A stretch of DNA of 64,000 nucleotides from Protula sp. h YS-2021 (lineage: Eukaryota; Annelida; Polychaeta; Sabellida; Serpulidae). Numbering within the stretch: position 1 is the stretch's first letter; each line of letters starts with the position of its first letter. The stretch is taken from contig OX457029.1 of assembly GCA_949752745.1 (NCBI GenBank), positions 12,637,539 through 12,701,538 on the forward strand, written 5' to 3'. The notes beneath the pieces were generated by a model. The model was not told the origin of the DNA, did no database searches, and saw only the letters and a program-made list of their open reading frames with translations. The position numbers and the translations under genes were made by a program. Below, piece after piece: positions 11,717 to 23,629 of this stretch.

Positions 11717-12703
11717 CAGTGATAACTCTCGATAACACCACCTCTAAAGTTAGACCACATCTAACTTGAGACCACCTCTAACTTCCCAGTAAACATTCTA
11801 AGGTCGATCCAACGTCTGTTTGAGCTTGCGACATCGACATTAACTTAAGGTTGAAATTAGTTGCGACAACGGGTCAACATCTAACCAACGTCTTTAGCAC
11901 ATTGATGAACAGATTTTGTTGAAGCAACGTTGCTTATACGTTGTTTTTGGTCGCGACCAAAACGCAACTTTGTCGACGTCTAACCAACGTCATCGACTAG
12001 ACGTCAGAAAATCGGAGTTGGATAGATATCGAAAAATCGACATTGTATAGACGTCGGCCTATCAACCAAAAAGCAACCTCCTTGTGTTATCGCTCACCGG
12101 AAATGGTAGCCATGACAGATCACTTTGAAGGTAGACCGAAACGAGGATGCAAAATATGAGAATTTTAAGACCGCGCAAGTTTTTTTCCCATCCACGTTTG
12201 AAAAATATCGTGTGTAACCGAATGACCGGTTTGGGAACTATGTCTGAGGTTTGACTACAATTCGAGTGTCGCTGTCTTCACGGCAATTACAGATTAGATT
12301 TTTCCTTCTTCTATATACAACTTCGCTTTCGCCACGTCATACAACGTCTGGAGATAGACGTTGTTTCCCTTTCCATTTCTAACCTATTTCCAAAGTTGAT
12401 CAGACGACGGATAATCAACGTCTAACCAACGTCGGAGGATAGACGTTACTTCGTTTTCCATGATCAATTAGAACCCGTCGTTGATCTGACGTCGAGTGCG
12501 ACGTCAATAGAACGTTGCTCCAACGTCGAAAAGGATTAAGACTACTTCTAAATTAAGACCACCTCTAACGTAATACCCACCTCTAGATCAAACTGACCAA
12601 AGTTTTTGTTGTGCCCCGTTATCATTCGCTCCCATGATAAAAGATCGCGTAAAAAAAACGCCTTTTTGGCTCGCCCCGGACAGTGGTCTCAAAGGTAACA
12701 CTG
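11717..12703. mobile_element. TA-flanked CAGTG element interrupted by an AACGTC-rich insertion
   Basis: The outer element starts cagtgataactctcgataac just after TA (11715-11716) and ends aaaggtaacactg just before TA (12704-12705). Both sides contain the phrase gaccacctctaac (left about 11770, right about 12558). The middle (about 11785-12528) is a copy of the AACGTC family. Removing it leaves about 245 bp, so the AACGTC element probably inserted into a pre-existing pogo-like MITE. Boundaries of the inner element are approximate. Confidence 0.6.
11785..12528. mobile_element. AACGTC-rich element nested in the TA-flanked element
   Basis: It starts cccagtaaacattctaagg and contains at least 20 occurrences of acgtc, aacgtt or related words (for example ctaaccaacgtc at 11970 and 12423, atagacgtt at 12353 and 12435). 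It ends near gctccaacgtcg. It shares the phrase gtcgcgaccaaa with 14.29 kb. No protein is encoded. Confidence 0.6.
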
Positions 12704-13204
12704 TATATTCTAATAAACATCCTTGGAAAAGCATTAGTATAAAAAGAAATACTCTCCATTCTTATAGGGACAAAAACCATTTTAGGAATCAAATTATTTT
12801 AATTGATTCATAAAAAATAACTGGGTCAATCTCTTGCAGTCCAAAATCATGTGCAAAGATAATTAATTCTCTTGCATTGCGCCTTCTTTTTAAAATCATT
12901 TAAATGTCTAATTTCCTAATATTTCATTTGGCTCTTTTAAAATTGGAGTAAGCTGAAAAAAAAAAAGATTAAATACTAACTTTGTAAGAAATGAAAGAAA
13001 CTGATTGCTCATGGGTCATTGAGATTTAACCTTTACGCCTGCGAAATGGGCGTTAATAGGTTAAAGCATTTTACGCCGTGATTATCCTCTCGATCGATGT
13101 ATGAAAACCTACCCCCCCCCCCCAAAAAAAAAAAAAATAATAAATAAATAAATAAAAATAATAATGACGTTAATAATTTCTCCACTTATTTATTATGTCA
13201 TTAA

Positions 13205-13208
<4 letters not shown>

Positions 13209-13271
<63 letters not shown>
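13209..13271. repeat. (TA)n microsatellite
   Basis: About 31 perfect TA units. Confidence 0.96.
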
Positions 13272-13276
<5 letters not shown>

Positions 13277-13565
13277 ATTAAATGTCCTTTTTCTTTGGTG
13301 TACGATAAAAGCTTTGAAGGATGTAAGTCACCAATAACAACAATCTGTGCACCGTAGTTTGACTGTAAACCGTCTATTTTTCTGTCTTCTATTGTGCTGC
13401 AATACAACGGGTTTTTGCCTACGGGCGGGGTGGGTGGGGGCCAAGTAAAAAAAAAGCAGCGAGTTAACCAGCCAAACCATTTTTCAGGAAACACGAAGTT
13501 TAACAGTCTATTTTTTTTCATTTTGGGGTGGGGGTGGTTGCAATCCTGTCCCCTCCCCGCCTGGA

Positions 13566-13717
13566 TCCGGTGTAACAGTATATCTTGCCCCCTCTTGGGG
13601 TAGGGAGCTAAATATACTGGAGGAAAGGGGGAAGATATACTAGGCTATCTTCCCTCCCCGGGGGGGGGGGGAGCTATTGCAGGGGGTGGGGGGAGTAAGA
13701 TAGCCTGTTACACCGGA
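13566..13717. mobile_element. 152-bp hairpin element with perfect 13-bp inverted ends
   Basis: The left end tccggtgtaacag (13566-13578) is exactly complementary to ctgttacaccgga (13705-13717). Inside are units such as tatatcttgccccctc and gggggaagatatact, arranged as inverted arms around a C/G-rich centre. It shares tgtaacag.atatcttg.ccc with the 15.83-16.37 kb foldback element and looks like a compact member of that family. Confidence 0.75.
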
Positions 13718-14179
13718 GTCCACCGTGTCTATGGTGTGTTGATGAATGAGTCGCAGGTTTGGCTTTTGTGGAGAAATACTCAATAAAACATCAGTGCATT
13801 CATTTTTGTCCGATATTTTACAAAGACATGTTCAATAAGTAATGAATTAAGAATTGAAAGAATCGATCTGCACTTTCACAAAATTAAACTATTTTCTTCT
13901 CTTTAGATTTTTTCAGTTTGTTTGTTTTTTTTCTGTCACACAAAGCCAAGCTGCGGGGAAACATATTTACTGAATATTTCTTTTTATTATTTTTGCTTTT
14001 GTTATAATGCAGCTGAATCTCATTTTTTAACCTCATTTAAGGGTGTATTGATCTTGAAGGCCTTTTAGAAGCAAAGAAACTGACTCGTAGCTGCACAGGT
14101 GCTGATTTTCTCAGCCACAGACAATATTTTCGTGCATATGTTATCCCTTACGTTGGGTTTCTCGCAATTTGTGTATTCG

Positions 14180-14335
14180 GATCACGGAATGTCGTTCAGG
14201 GTCTATTTTGGGAATGCAATGGAACATCAATTTTCCGACCTCTATCTATCAGAGACGCTGAATAAACGGGATGGGGAATTGCTATTTGCTCGCGACCAAA
14301 CAGTAACGTCTAATCAACGTTGCTTGCCCAATGCC
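14180..14335. repeat. AACGTC-family fragment
   Basis: The phrases gctcgcgaccaaac and taatcaacgttgc match the internal part of the 11.8-12.5 kb element (ggtcgcgaccaaaacg). Only a short core is alignable by eye. Confidence 0.4.
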
Positions 14336-14944
14336 TGTTCGGCATTGTACCAAGGTCATTGGTTAACCGTATGAAAAATTTCTATTTCGTTGTGACCTAT
14401 AAACAACAGTGAATTGGCGTTGTGGAAAATGCATTCCTGATTGGGACCAATCATCACCGGAAACCCACGAAAGCATTACGGAAACAATCTGCAAAGGCGC
14501 TGAAAATCATCCACAAGGGATCAAAACTAATTTAATAAAACTGCTTGATCCAAGGTGTCCGGGTCAATTATCGGTTGTTTCCGATAATCTCCGACTTAGA
14601 TAACTGGACCATATCCATTAAGTACAGCTGTGAGCACACATACCATCATGATAGGTGGATCGGTGCATTGTGGGTAACGACGATACCATGAACTTTATCT
14701 CTTATCAAATCGATGCCACTGGTTGAAATCATCTCCAGTGATATGCCTGTCTTTGTTTTAGATAGCAGCTGAGAAGGGTTATCAATCTTCCTATTCGTGT
14801 AGATATTTCCGTATTTTTTCGCTAAACATATTCGTTACAGTTACGTAGAGGAGCAAAATTATTAAAAAGCCGATTTGTTAAACAGACGCCAATAACTGAA
14901 TAAAAAAAATGCGGGGAGAAACCCCCCAAATCAAACAAACACAC

Positions 14945-15080
14945 AGAACTGCACTCCGCGTTTGTCTAAAAAGGGGGGTATTATTTCAAAATTAGCACTG
15001 CACTTTTGGGGGACATTTTAAAAAGTCATGGACACGCATGGTAACCAGCTGCTACGTGAGTGCCGCACCCCCACCCTCCG
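14945..15080 (+). mobile_element. MITE-like family A, copy 2 (right part)
   Basis: It contains gcactccgcgtttgtc, aaaaaggggg, and aagtcatggacacgcatgg followed by taaccagctgctacgtgag. It corresponds to the last 130 bp of family A; the left half is missing. Confidence 0.65.
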
Positions 15081-15135
15081 GCACCCAATCGACCCCTAAA
15101 TGCGGAGGGCCAAGCTAGAGAAATACGCCTCATTT

Positions 15136-15730
15136 TTAAAGGGAAATGCGGGTATCTCAGCGCCATCTAGCGACCGAAATGCGCATTACATTGAACATCG
15201 CTGAGTTCGTATCCATGTTTACACAGTATAAATAACTACTAAATCCGTCTAGATCGAAAAATTCTTTTCAAAGAAAAAAAGGGTCGTGTCCAGAAATGGT
15301 CTGTATTGATATTTTGTTCCTAGAAGGGCCTGCGTTGATATATTGTCCATTAAAATCATGTTACACTGTTTTTACCATTTATCCATTGAGTCAATGGGAT
15401 TTTGTCAAAAAAAATTGTATAATTCTCTTATTGATACGGTGACATATATTTTTTATTCGCTTAAAACATTTCGTATGTTCAAACAGGGAAAAAATGAGGC
15501 AATTTTCAATTGTGATTATGTGTGAATTTTGCATTTTGATTGAAATTTCTTGGTTTTCCCAATGGTTTCTATAGTAAAGGTACGCGACCTTTCAGTGTCT
15601 TTATTTCTCTTATAACATCGGTGACCTCCCTTTTTCTTTTCAATTTTTGAATATATACCCTCAAAGCATTAAACTGTGAAAATATGAAGGAAATGTCAAT
15701 TGTAGGTGAGATACCCGCATTTCCCTTTAA
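15136..15730. mobile_element. Non-autonomous DNA transposon with perfect 24-bp inverted ends
   Basis: The 24 bases at 15136-15159 (core aaagggaaatgcgggtatct) are exactly repeated in inverted form at 15707-15730 (core agatacccgcatttcccttt). The total is 595 bp. If the outer ttaa is the target duplication, the insertion is TTAA-type as in piggyBac; if only TA is duplicated, it is Tc1/mariner-type. The terminal AGGG does not match the usual CCC start of piggyBac. The interior is AT-rich with no transposase. Confidence 0.85.
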
Positions 15731-15828
15731 CCATGTCTCAGTTATATAGATAGGCTAATCTTGGTGCAAACCACACAAAACTGATAAAAGCCTATGTTCT
15801 CGTTTTCACAATTAGTGGAAGGATTGTA

Positions 15829-16372
15829 ACAGGATATCTTGACCCTCCTCCGGATATCTTGGCCCCTAGGACAAGATATTCTGAGATATCTTGGCCCCTT
15901 TCTGGGATAACCTGTCCCACCAGCACTTCCCCCTCTAGATGGAAGTCAAGTTATTCTCGGATATCTTTTCTATTTGTTGCTAAAAACTAAGATAATATAT
16001 TATATAGATTTTATTTCTCACTGCCCTGAAACTTGTAGGCCCGCAGCAAACACGCCCAGCATTCTATATAAGGAACAAACAAAATATAATCCCAGTACCA
16101 TAAGAGTTCAGATTACAGTTCTAAATTTCATAACCCGAGTGTAATGCTCGTTTGTGTTTGAAACATCCGCATCTTGAGATTTGCCTCCTTACGTTTTGCC
16201 AACGGTTTTAAGTAAGTCACTTATAGGACCAAGATATCCTAAAGGGGGGCTAAGATATCCTAGAAGGGGGGTCAAGATATCCTAGAGGGGGCAAGATATC
16301 CTAGAGGGGGGCAAGATATCCTATGATATTATGGCCACAATTGGCCAAAATATCCGGGTTAAGATATCCTGC
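15829..16372. mobile_element. Foldback element with iterated GATATCTTG-CCCC arms
   Basis: The left arm (15829-15967) has aggatatcttgaccc, ggatatcttggcccc, gagatatcttggcccc and ggatatctt. The right arm (16230-16370) has at least five units like caagatatcctagaggggg and ends gggttaagatatcct. The outermost 15 bases of both arms are complementary at 14 positions. About 260 bp of unrelated AT-rich sequence separates the arms. The unit is about 19-20 bp with a C (or G) run of 4-6. Confidence 0.75.
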
Positions 16373-16386
16373 GATGTTGGCTTATA

Positions 16387-16480
16387 CAGTAAAACCAGGT
16401 TATCCGAACGGCGTCGGGACTGGCAAAATTTGTTCAAATTAGCAAGGTGTCGGTGTTATTAAGGGTGTGCAATAATGACT
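16387..16480 (+). mobile_element. Pogo-like CAGTAAAACC relic
   Basis: TA followed by cagtaaaaccaggttatcc, starting 15 bp after the GATATC foldback element. The right terminus is not found. Confidence 0.45.
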
Positions 16481-16819
16481 TAATTTGTTTACTAGATAAA
16501 CCATTGTTGGTAGTGTGGGCAATCTGTACCCCTTCTCCATAATATCCCCTTAATATCAGGCCGCTCAATTTTTTACAGGTAAAGCGCCCACACCCCTCAG
16601 TTTCCTAATATTCAATGACATTTTCATTTAATCTCATTAAAAAAAAACAAAAAACCCACCAAAAACTAATTTAAATGAAAGGAATGATTAATTGCAGCTG
16701 GTGAAATCTGGTCAACATCAAATGATATTCACGACTCAATCAATTCATTTGAATAGAATGCTCATTAGACCTGGTATGAGATAAAAATAGAAAGAAACTT
16801 TATTTCTCGTTTAGAACGA

Positions 16820-16855
16820 CCCCCCCCCCCCCCCCCCCTCCCAAAAAAAAAAAAA
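16820..16855. repeat. Poly-C run followed by poly-A
   Basis: Nineteen C, then tccc, then thirteen A. It is one of about ten C or G runs of nine or more found between 4 and 47.2 kb. Comparable runs occur near 5407, 23911, 26947, 36304, 37160, 37562, 42484 and 47184. Confidence 0.9.
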
Positions 16856-17205
16856 CGACTCTAACATCCCACGCCTAAAAGTGAAGAAGGTAAACGAGGT
16901 CGGATACTTAAAAACAGGATTTCCTATCAGGTTCAGATTTAAAACAGTTATGTTTCTCTTTTTCCTCTCTATATTCAGTTTCTATTAAATAGTGTTAGTC
17001 AGTTAAATTCTCTTATAATTTGAATGAACAATTTTACACACTTACACGCATAACCTGCTTGGGACTTGACGTTACGGGATTAAACAGTTCGCAGACAGAA
17101 GTCATATGTGTTACGTCACGTTCTTATTGGCTTTATCTGGGAGACACCCAAACAGTACTTAATTATTTCCTCATTGCCTTGTCCGAATAATACGGGTTGT
17201 TCATA

Positions 17206-17383
17206 CAGTAAAACCTACAACTGGGTCTGAAATTCTGTATCGTGTCCGGAATAGTGAGGTGTCCCAATTATCCAGGTTCTTGCTATATAGAGACCAACGG
17301 AAAATTATAAGGAACTGACATATTTTGTCCGCATTAGGGAGTTGTTCACATTATACAGGTTTGTCCGAAGGCAGGTTGTACCG
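17206..17383. mobile_element. 178-bp TA-flanked pogo-like MITE
   Basis: It starts cagtaaaacctac after TA (17204-17205) and ends aggttgtaccg before TA (17384-17385). The inner text has gtgtccggaatag, tattttgtccgcattaggg and gttgttcacattatacagg, paralogous to the cggacaactcc phrases of the other copies. This is the most complete copy of the family in the window. Confidence 0.65.
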
Positions 17384-18369
17384 TATTATTTTGAGCAGTG
17401 GCTGCGTGGCATAGAGCCTGCACCGTAAGACCCACTGGATATTCCGTGAAACTAATACTCAGCGAAGAGTGGAACTACTTTATTTAAAAAAAAACATCCA
17501 GCCTGTGTTTATACATAACAGATAGATCTCCTCAGAAATCAGCTGTTTTCTAACTGCGTAACCACAATTTCGCAAACACCATAAGAAGATTAACTTCCGA
17601 GTCCGAATGTGTTCCGTATCTTTTTTTTTTTTTAGTATGGAAACTGAGGCTCCTGATTGGGCGAGACTGTCTTCTTAGTTCATTCATAATCATGCGTTTG
17701 TTTAAGCAATATCCTGGAGACAAGGGACAATGATAATGTGTTGCTAGGTAACAAGGAAATGCCAGTTCGCCAGACGATTATGCAATCAAATCATGAATAG
17801 AATCAACATCACGTATTTACATTTTGCTAATATGTAGAAAACACGAAGTTAACATTTAAACTTATGAGTTATTAACGTTAAAAAACGCAATGACGTCACA
17901 TTCGATTTGATCTTTGGTATTTCCAAATGTTAATTATTCTAGAACCCCTGTTTACTTAAGTTCACTATTTCAATACATGATTCACCTGCTGAAGCTACTC
18001 AAGGTCGTGGTCAGAGTGACCTCCGTTCCCGGACTGCCAACAAATGGCAATTATGAGATCAACAGCTGAGACAAAACACTTACTTAGGTTGTCGATTGAC
18101 CCCTCCCCCCTCCCTCCCCCGCAAACACCGGATATTCCAAATTAAGGGCTAGAAAACGAGATTTTTTTGTGAAGAAAGAAGATTGCTAGGAGTTTGTATG
18201 AACTGTACTGATACGTTTTGGGTTTTCAGTGTTTTATATTTATTTATTTATTTGATAGCTACACAACACAGCTTGGCACTTTTGCAATTTGCGTGCTGTG
18301 TTTATTTTTGATTATGGATACTCTGTTCCCGCGGGTGCCACTTGGATAGCAAAATGTGCTACTCTGCCT

Positions 18370-18645
18370 ATCCAAAAAAGAAAATCGCTGTAAAAAGGGG
18401 GTAATTTTGAGGCCAGACGCAGTCCTCGCGGAGCGCCCATTTCGTTAAGAAATGACGGGGTGGGGGGTGGGGGGAATTTTATTTAGTACTCCGCGTTTCC
18501 CACAAAGTTTTTGCGGATATGCACAAAGCGTATGGTTAAAAAAGAGGGCGAATATTGCAAACTTATCTTTCTGCGTTTAAGGGTGGTCTTAAAATGTCCT
18601 GGACACGCATGGTAACCAGTTAGTACCTGAGTGACTCTTCCAGCT
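18370..18645 (+). mobile_element. MITE-like family A, copy 3
   Basis: Contains attttgaggccagacgcag, gcccatttcgttaa, tagtactccgcgtttccc, and ctggacacgcatggtaacc with agttagtacctgagtg. The left terminus is eroded. Confidence 0.65.
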
Positions 18646-19016
18646 GATTCTGTTCCATTACTAACTACACAATTAACAACATATTGCGTTCTGTGATCGT
18701 ATTTACACTTTTTTATTCATTGACGTCACAAATACTTAAAGGAGAGACCGAGTCAGCCAGATTCTTTCGAGTCATCGGACTCTGGAGTGTATTTATACGG
18801 TTAAAAACCGACCGTGTGTTTGTACCTGCCTGATGGTGTTACTCCACACACAGGTGTGATATCATGTGCACTTTATTCACTTACATTGTGGTTTGGGGCG
18901 TGGGAAAAGTTTAGTGCTTTATTATTCTGTATATAGTTAACATATTACGAGTAACAGTGCTTTTTAATCGACACCACCATCGCTAGTCGAACTCGAAAAA
19001 TTACTTGTGCGCAATT
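18646..19016. other. AT-rich spacer, nothing recognised
   Basis: No repeat, ORF or RNA gene was recognised in this stretch by eye. Confidence 0.4.
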
Positions 19017-19105
19017 TCTTTCTTTCTTTCTTCTTCTTTTTCTTCTTCTTCTTCTTCTTCTTCTTCTTCCACAGTCTTCTTCTTCTACTTCTTTTTTCTT
19101 CTTCT
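19017..19105. repeat. (TTC)n polypyrimidine tract
   Basis: TTC-rich pyrimidine stretch with short interruptions, then a C/A-rich block to about 19170. It could form a triplex. The arginine/lysine-rich frames on the minus strand are artefacts of the repeat. Confidence 0.9.
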
Positions 19106-19169
19106 CCCACCCTCCCCCACTCACACCCACTCCCCCCAAACCCTACACATCCACCCCTACCCACCCCCG

Positions 19170-20490
19170 ATCAAACTTGAATCTTTATCTGTTTCCATTG
19201 CTTTGTGCCTCACAGACAAGCAATCAAATTCTGACTGTGATTTGCACGAGTTTTAAAACTGGTCTGAAAAAAATCGTATCACCTCCCTACGAGCTTAAGA
19301 AAGAATCCAAGAGATCTTAAGGAATCAATGACATAAAACCACATTCAAGATCCAATTAAGTTGTTGATTTGAACCCTGTTAAATTATAGTTGACCCTTAA
19401 TGCATTTTTGTATAAAACCTTTATAGAAATATCGGCACAAGTGCGTCCATAAATAACCAGTAAATAATCTCAATAGTATTTAGGAAAGCTATAAATATAT
19501 ATCTCTGCTGGCACTCTAGTTTTGTCAAGAGGCAACATTTTTTTTTCTAATTGACATACATAAGAAGAAATAAAAAAGTTTTTTGAGGAAACGGCTTGCC
19601 TTCTGATTTTGACACAATGAAATGATTGGTGAACGAAGCAGGCAAGATGTAAGCTGATTATGATTGGTTAATGCAATTTAAGGACAAATGCACCAGAACA
19701 GATACACCAAGGACACATAATTTTTATCCATGATTTGGCATCCATAATTTGGCCGAATTATTAAATGTTTATTAAATGTTTATTTATTAATAAAAATGAC
19801 ATCAAATGATCGCACTATATTTTGATCGGTCTATATTAAATTTTTTTACAATATAGAACATTTTTGACATTGAATAAGAATTTCCGTTGAAATTCTATGT
19901 AGAAGATTTATTGCAGAGGCCAATAGCGTCTTATGAGAAACCGCACAGAGGACCCGATGGTTAAGTGGGCTCTTATTTACTTTTTACTCAAAGCCATCTT
20001 TCAAGGCCTCTTTACCAGTATCGAGCATGACAATTGCCCTGAATATTCCATTGCATTGCTTGTTACAAGTATGTTCCACTGACCATTCATCTTATTTCTG
20101 TAACGTTGTTATTGTAATGTCTTCGGACTTTGTTTACCTGGTTGTGTTTTTGGACTGCATTTGTATCTTACTTGTTTTCTTTTTGAGGTTATATTGCTCA
20201 GTATTTACTTTTGTGTGACAAAACAGTTAATGAATTTATTAAAAAATCTCATCATCTGTTTCCTAACATGTTCTTCTTTATGACAAAAGAGGTGTGCAAT
20301 CCACCGATCGTATTCCTAAACCACTGCTGCTTTGAGACTAGAATTATTATATACTTTCAAAAAAGTTGTATGAATTCAAATTATAACATGCTAGAAAGTT
20401 TAAAGTTTAAATTGAAATTTTGAGTTTCAATTATAGCAAGTGGCACTGTAAATGAGTGATACTTATTTTATTTTATAAACACACTTTATG
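19170..20490. other. AT-rich region without recognisable genes
   Basis: Only short hydrophobic open frames caused by T-richness are present (for example 20027-20218). A segment starting gggctggtattcatgaagc at about 20499 has a terminus-like start similar to the hairpin element at 34199. Confidence 0.4.
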
Positions 20491-20619
20491 CAATCGTGGG
20501 CTGGTATTCATGAAGCAATAATACTACTATTAGCTAACAACTACTACTGGCACTTCGGTAGCATAACGGTAAATGTAGGATGTGTTTTAATCTATCATTT
20601 GTCAAGGTTAAAATTGCAA

Positions 20620-20622
<3 letters not shown>

Positions 20623-20714
<92 letters not shown>

Positions 20715-20734
20715 ATGTATGTGTGTGTGTGTGT
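20623..20734. repeat. Compound (TA)n(TG)n microsatellite
   Basis: About 38 TA units running into TG with TATG interruptions. It is the only clear TA-to-TG transition in the window. Confidence 0.96.
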
Positions 20735-21711
20735 AACAGTTGTCCAGATGCAAAGCGGGGAAAAAGATTGGTTATTTTCACGAGGCAATGTTGTGGGTGT
20801 CTGCTTCGAATATTAAGCACGAGTAATTAAGCACACTCGTAAACAACACTTTGACTTATCTGAGTCGTGTTCATACGAGAACATGGTATAGCTTTTATTT
20901 ACCTCATGGCCATGCAGAGAACATCACAAACATGGATAATTGCCTATTACTGTAGTCCATCACTGGCTACTCACACACCACCTATATACATGCCTCGTTC
21001 TTGAGTGATTGAGAAACACGAAAACAACCACATATTTAACCACAAAGAACCAGGCACTTGCTTCTGGACGACTTTCTAATTTACACTGACCTTGGTTTAC
21101 ATTCCTATGTAATTATGGCCAGTGATTATTGCAATGGCCTACATATGAATTTTATGTTTATTTTCCTTCAACCTCTAAATCTACAGAAATTTAGAGATAA
21201 ACTGTTCATTCTTATCACATAAACACACATAAGTATTCGATGAATTCTATTTTGCTCTTTATTTATTTCTAAATTTAATCTAATTTTTAGTGTAAACAAT
21301 TGCAATACTCTTATGCAGCACACATCGTGGATTCCAGAAACAAGCAAACAGATATTATTATTTTGTTCTCTCTTCTGGTCCAAGTATATCATTTTGAATT
21401 CCATGCAAGTTCGGTGAAAAGACATTTTATTAGAAAAAAAACTTAATGATATTTTAATTCAGTTATTGTATGAAAAAGTCCATCCTACACCACTGAGTTT
21501 ATGACATTTAACTTTATTTAATTAACAGTAAATAAAAAAAACAATAGTGGCTAACAGCAGGGCTCATGGCAAAAAAAGAGGGGAGGCAAAAAGCTGGAAC
21601 CGAAGGCATAGCACAGAACGACTGGCCACAGAGTCGGATGTGGGGAGTCCAAAGATATGAAGTCTAGTTTATAGGTCCTTTTTCCGGGACGGTGTGGGTG
21701 ATGTAAGTGGA

Positions 21712-22582
21712 CCGTGATGTAAATGGACCCTTAACTATGGGACTCTATGGAGACACGGCGTTTTGCACAATAAAGGGGGTGCAGTTCATTTTCATCACGA
21801 CTTTTTCCGAAGACTGTTTTCAGAAAGAGGTGGAAAAGTGGAAAATGGAGTGGACAATCCTATAATCCCATGTGCACATATAACTTTTTTATTTACAAAT
21901 ACCCGATTACTCTAATTTTCTACGATATTTTTTGTTAAATAATAAATAAATAATTTCAATGTCGTTCATTTTTTTCTCTAAGGTTGAAAACTCTTGTCAC
22001 TGACCTAGAATTTCTTCCCGAGTTTCTAATCAAAGAATATACCAATCCTAACATAACTGCACATAAAAAGACAATACCAGAGATTCAGATCAAATGCTAA
22101 TCTGCTGGTAAATCTCCTCGGAGATTTAAATCCTGTGGATTAAATAAACCTCGGGTGTTGTATATTTAAAAAGGCGGAGATTTAATTTAGGAGTAAACTC
22201 AAGACTCAACCTGAGTAATTATGTGAACGGCTGATTATTTGGACAATGTAATTGGCTATGAATATATGTGCTACGCAATAGTGTTTTTTTACAAATAACA
22301 CAAATATTTATTCTTTCCTTTTTGGAGTATTAATATGGATGTGTTTTATTTTCTAGAAAATTGCGAAATTTATTGCAATAAATGTTGCTTATTAATGTTA
22401 GAGAAAGAAATATGTTTTTGGTAAATAAAGAAAGCATTTAAAACCCCCCGTGTTTGTCTTTCGACGCCCCAGTATTTATCTTTGGGTTAAACAAACAAAA
22501 GATTATGGTCAATTTAGTACACAGATCCATTTCCATATCGCGTAAGGTATGTGACCAAAATAGACGTCCATTTACATCACGG
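21712..22582. repeat. Perfect 17-bp inverted repeat pair, possible element
   Basis: ccgtgatgtaaatggac (21712-21728) and gtccatttacatcacgg (22566-22582) are exact reverse complements 837 bp apart. Around them are further ggtcc and gtaagtgga-like words on both sides. The pair may mark the ends of an old non-autonomous element of about 0.9-1.0 kb; outer limits and target duplication are not resolved. Confidence 0.5.
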
Positions 22583-22891
22583 TAAATTTACAACGGGCTT
22601 TGGGAAGTTTCCATTTTAAGGATCAAGTGTAAAGGTCCAGGTTTTATGGGGTCGTATTTAAAGACCCAGAATTAAGAAACATGAAGATATATTAATAGGG
22701 TTGGGTGTAAAGAGAGTCAGCTTGAAATATCATAACGTAAGCGGGTGATTATGAGCCTCGCCCAAAGCTGTCAATGGTGGACCTCATGAAAGAGGCTTGG
22801 TACTGAGTAACGTGAGCTCTTTGACTGTAATTGATTAAATGTGTAGCAATATTGGTTCGGATTATTATTATCACTTCGCACTGTAATATAT

Positions 22892-23096
22892 GAGAACCGG
22901 CTGTCTCAACCCCGGTTATTTCAACCCCGGCTGTTTGAAGAACAACAGACATCAAAGAGATCAAAGAGATCAAAGTTTCAGTGAAATAAAAACATTACAA
23001 AAATAAAATAATAGAATTAATACTAGAAATATAACAGAAATATAGAAAAAGGAAACAGCCGGGGTGAGACAGTCGGGGATGAGACAGCCTAGACTC
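22892..23096. mobile_element. 205-bp hairpin MITE with 9-bp target duplication
   Basis: The left end reads gagaaccggctgtctcaacc, and the right end reads gagacagcctagactc, whose complement starts gagtctaggctgtctc. Both ends iterate a ctgtctcaaccccgg-type unit. The 9-mer gtaatatat flanks it on both sides (22883-22891 and 23097-23105). A 9-bp duplication is typical of Mutator-like elements. The interior is A-rich with no ORF. Confidence 0.75.
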
Positions 23097-23570
23097 GTAA
23101 TATATAGTTGGGAATACCCACAAAATAAGTTCTTGCACTGATTTGTACGATATTACGATATCATTACGCTATTCACGATATTCTCTACTAAATACCGGAC
23201 GACAATTTCCGCACATTTAACCCATATCAAAGCAGAGCGATGAGACAGAGACAAATGAGTTTAACTTATTTGTTTGATTCTGAAATGCAATGCGTTTATA
23301 TAATTTTTTTATGTAAATCGTCCACGATCGTGATAGATTTGTGTAGTTATTTTATGGATCTAGGGTGTGCCAGGATTAATTATCCTCGATATAACTGACC
23401 CTTGAAACGATATTTTTTCTCACAAGGATGTGAGAAAATTAACCCAAATAAACACCTTGACTTCGACGCATTTGAATATATTTAATCATATACTTTTTAA
23501 AAGAAAATTACCAATCACCTGAAGAAAATAATAACATTGTTTTAATTATCATGATCACTGAAATAGATTG

Positions 23571-23625
23571 AGGAGGGGGAGGGGAGGGGGAGACGAAGGG
23601 GGGAGGGAGGGGGAGGGGTGGTTAT
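23571..23625. other. G-rich potential quadruplex
   Basis: Eight or more runs of three to six G separated by one to three A or GA bases on the plus strand. This is a strong G-quadruplex candidate by pattern; no gene context is visible. Confidence 0.6.
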
Positions 23626-23629
23626 AGGT

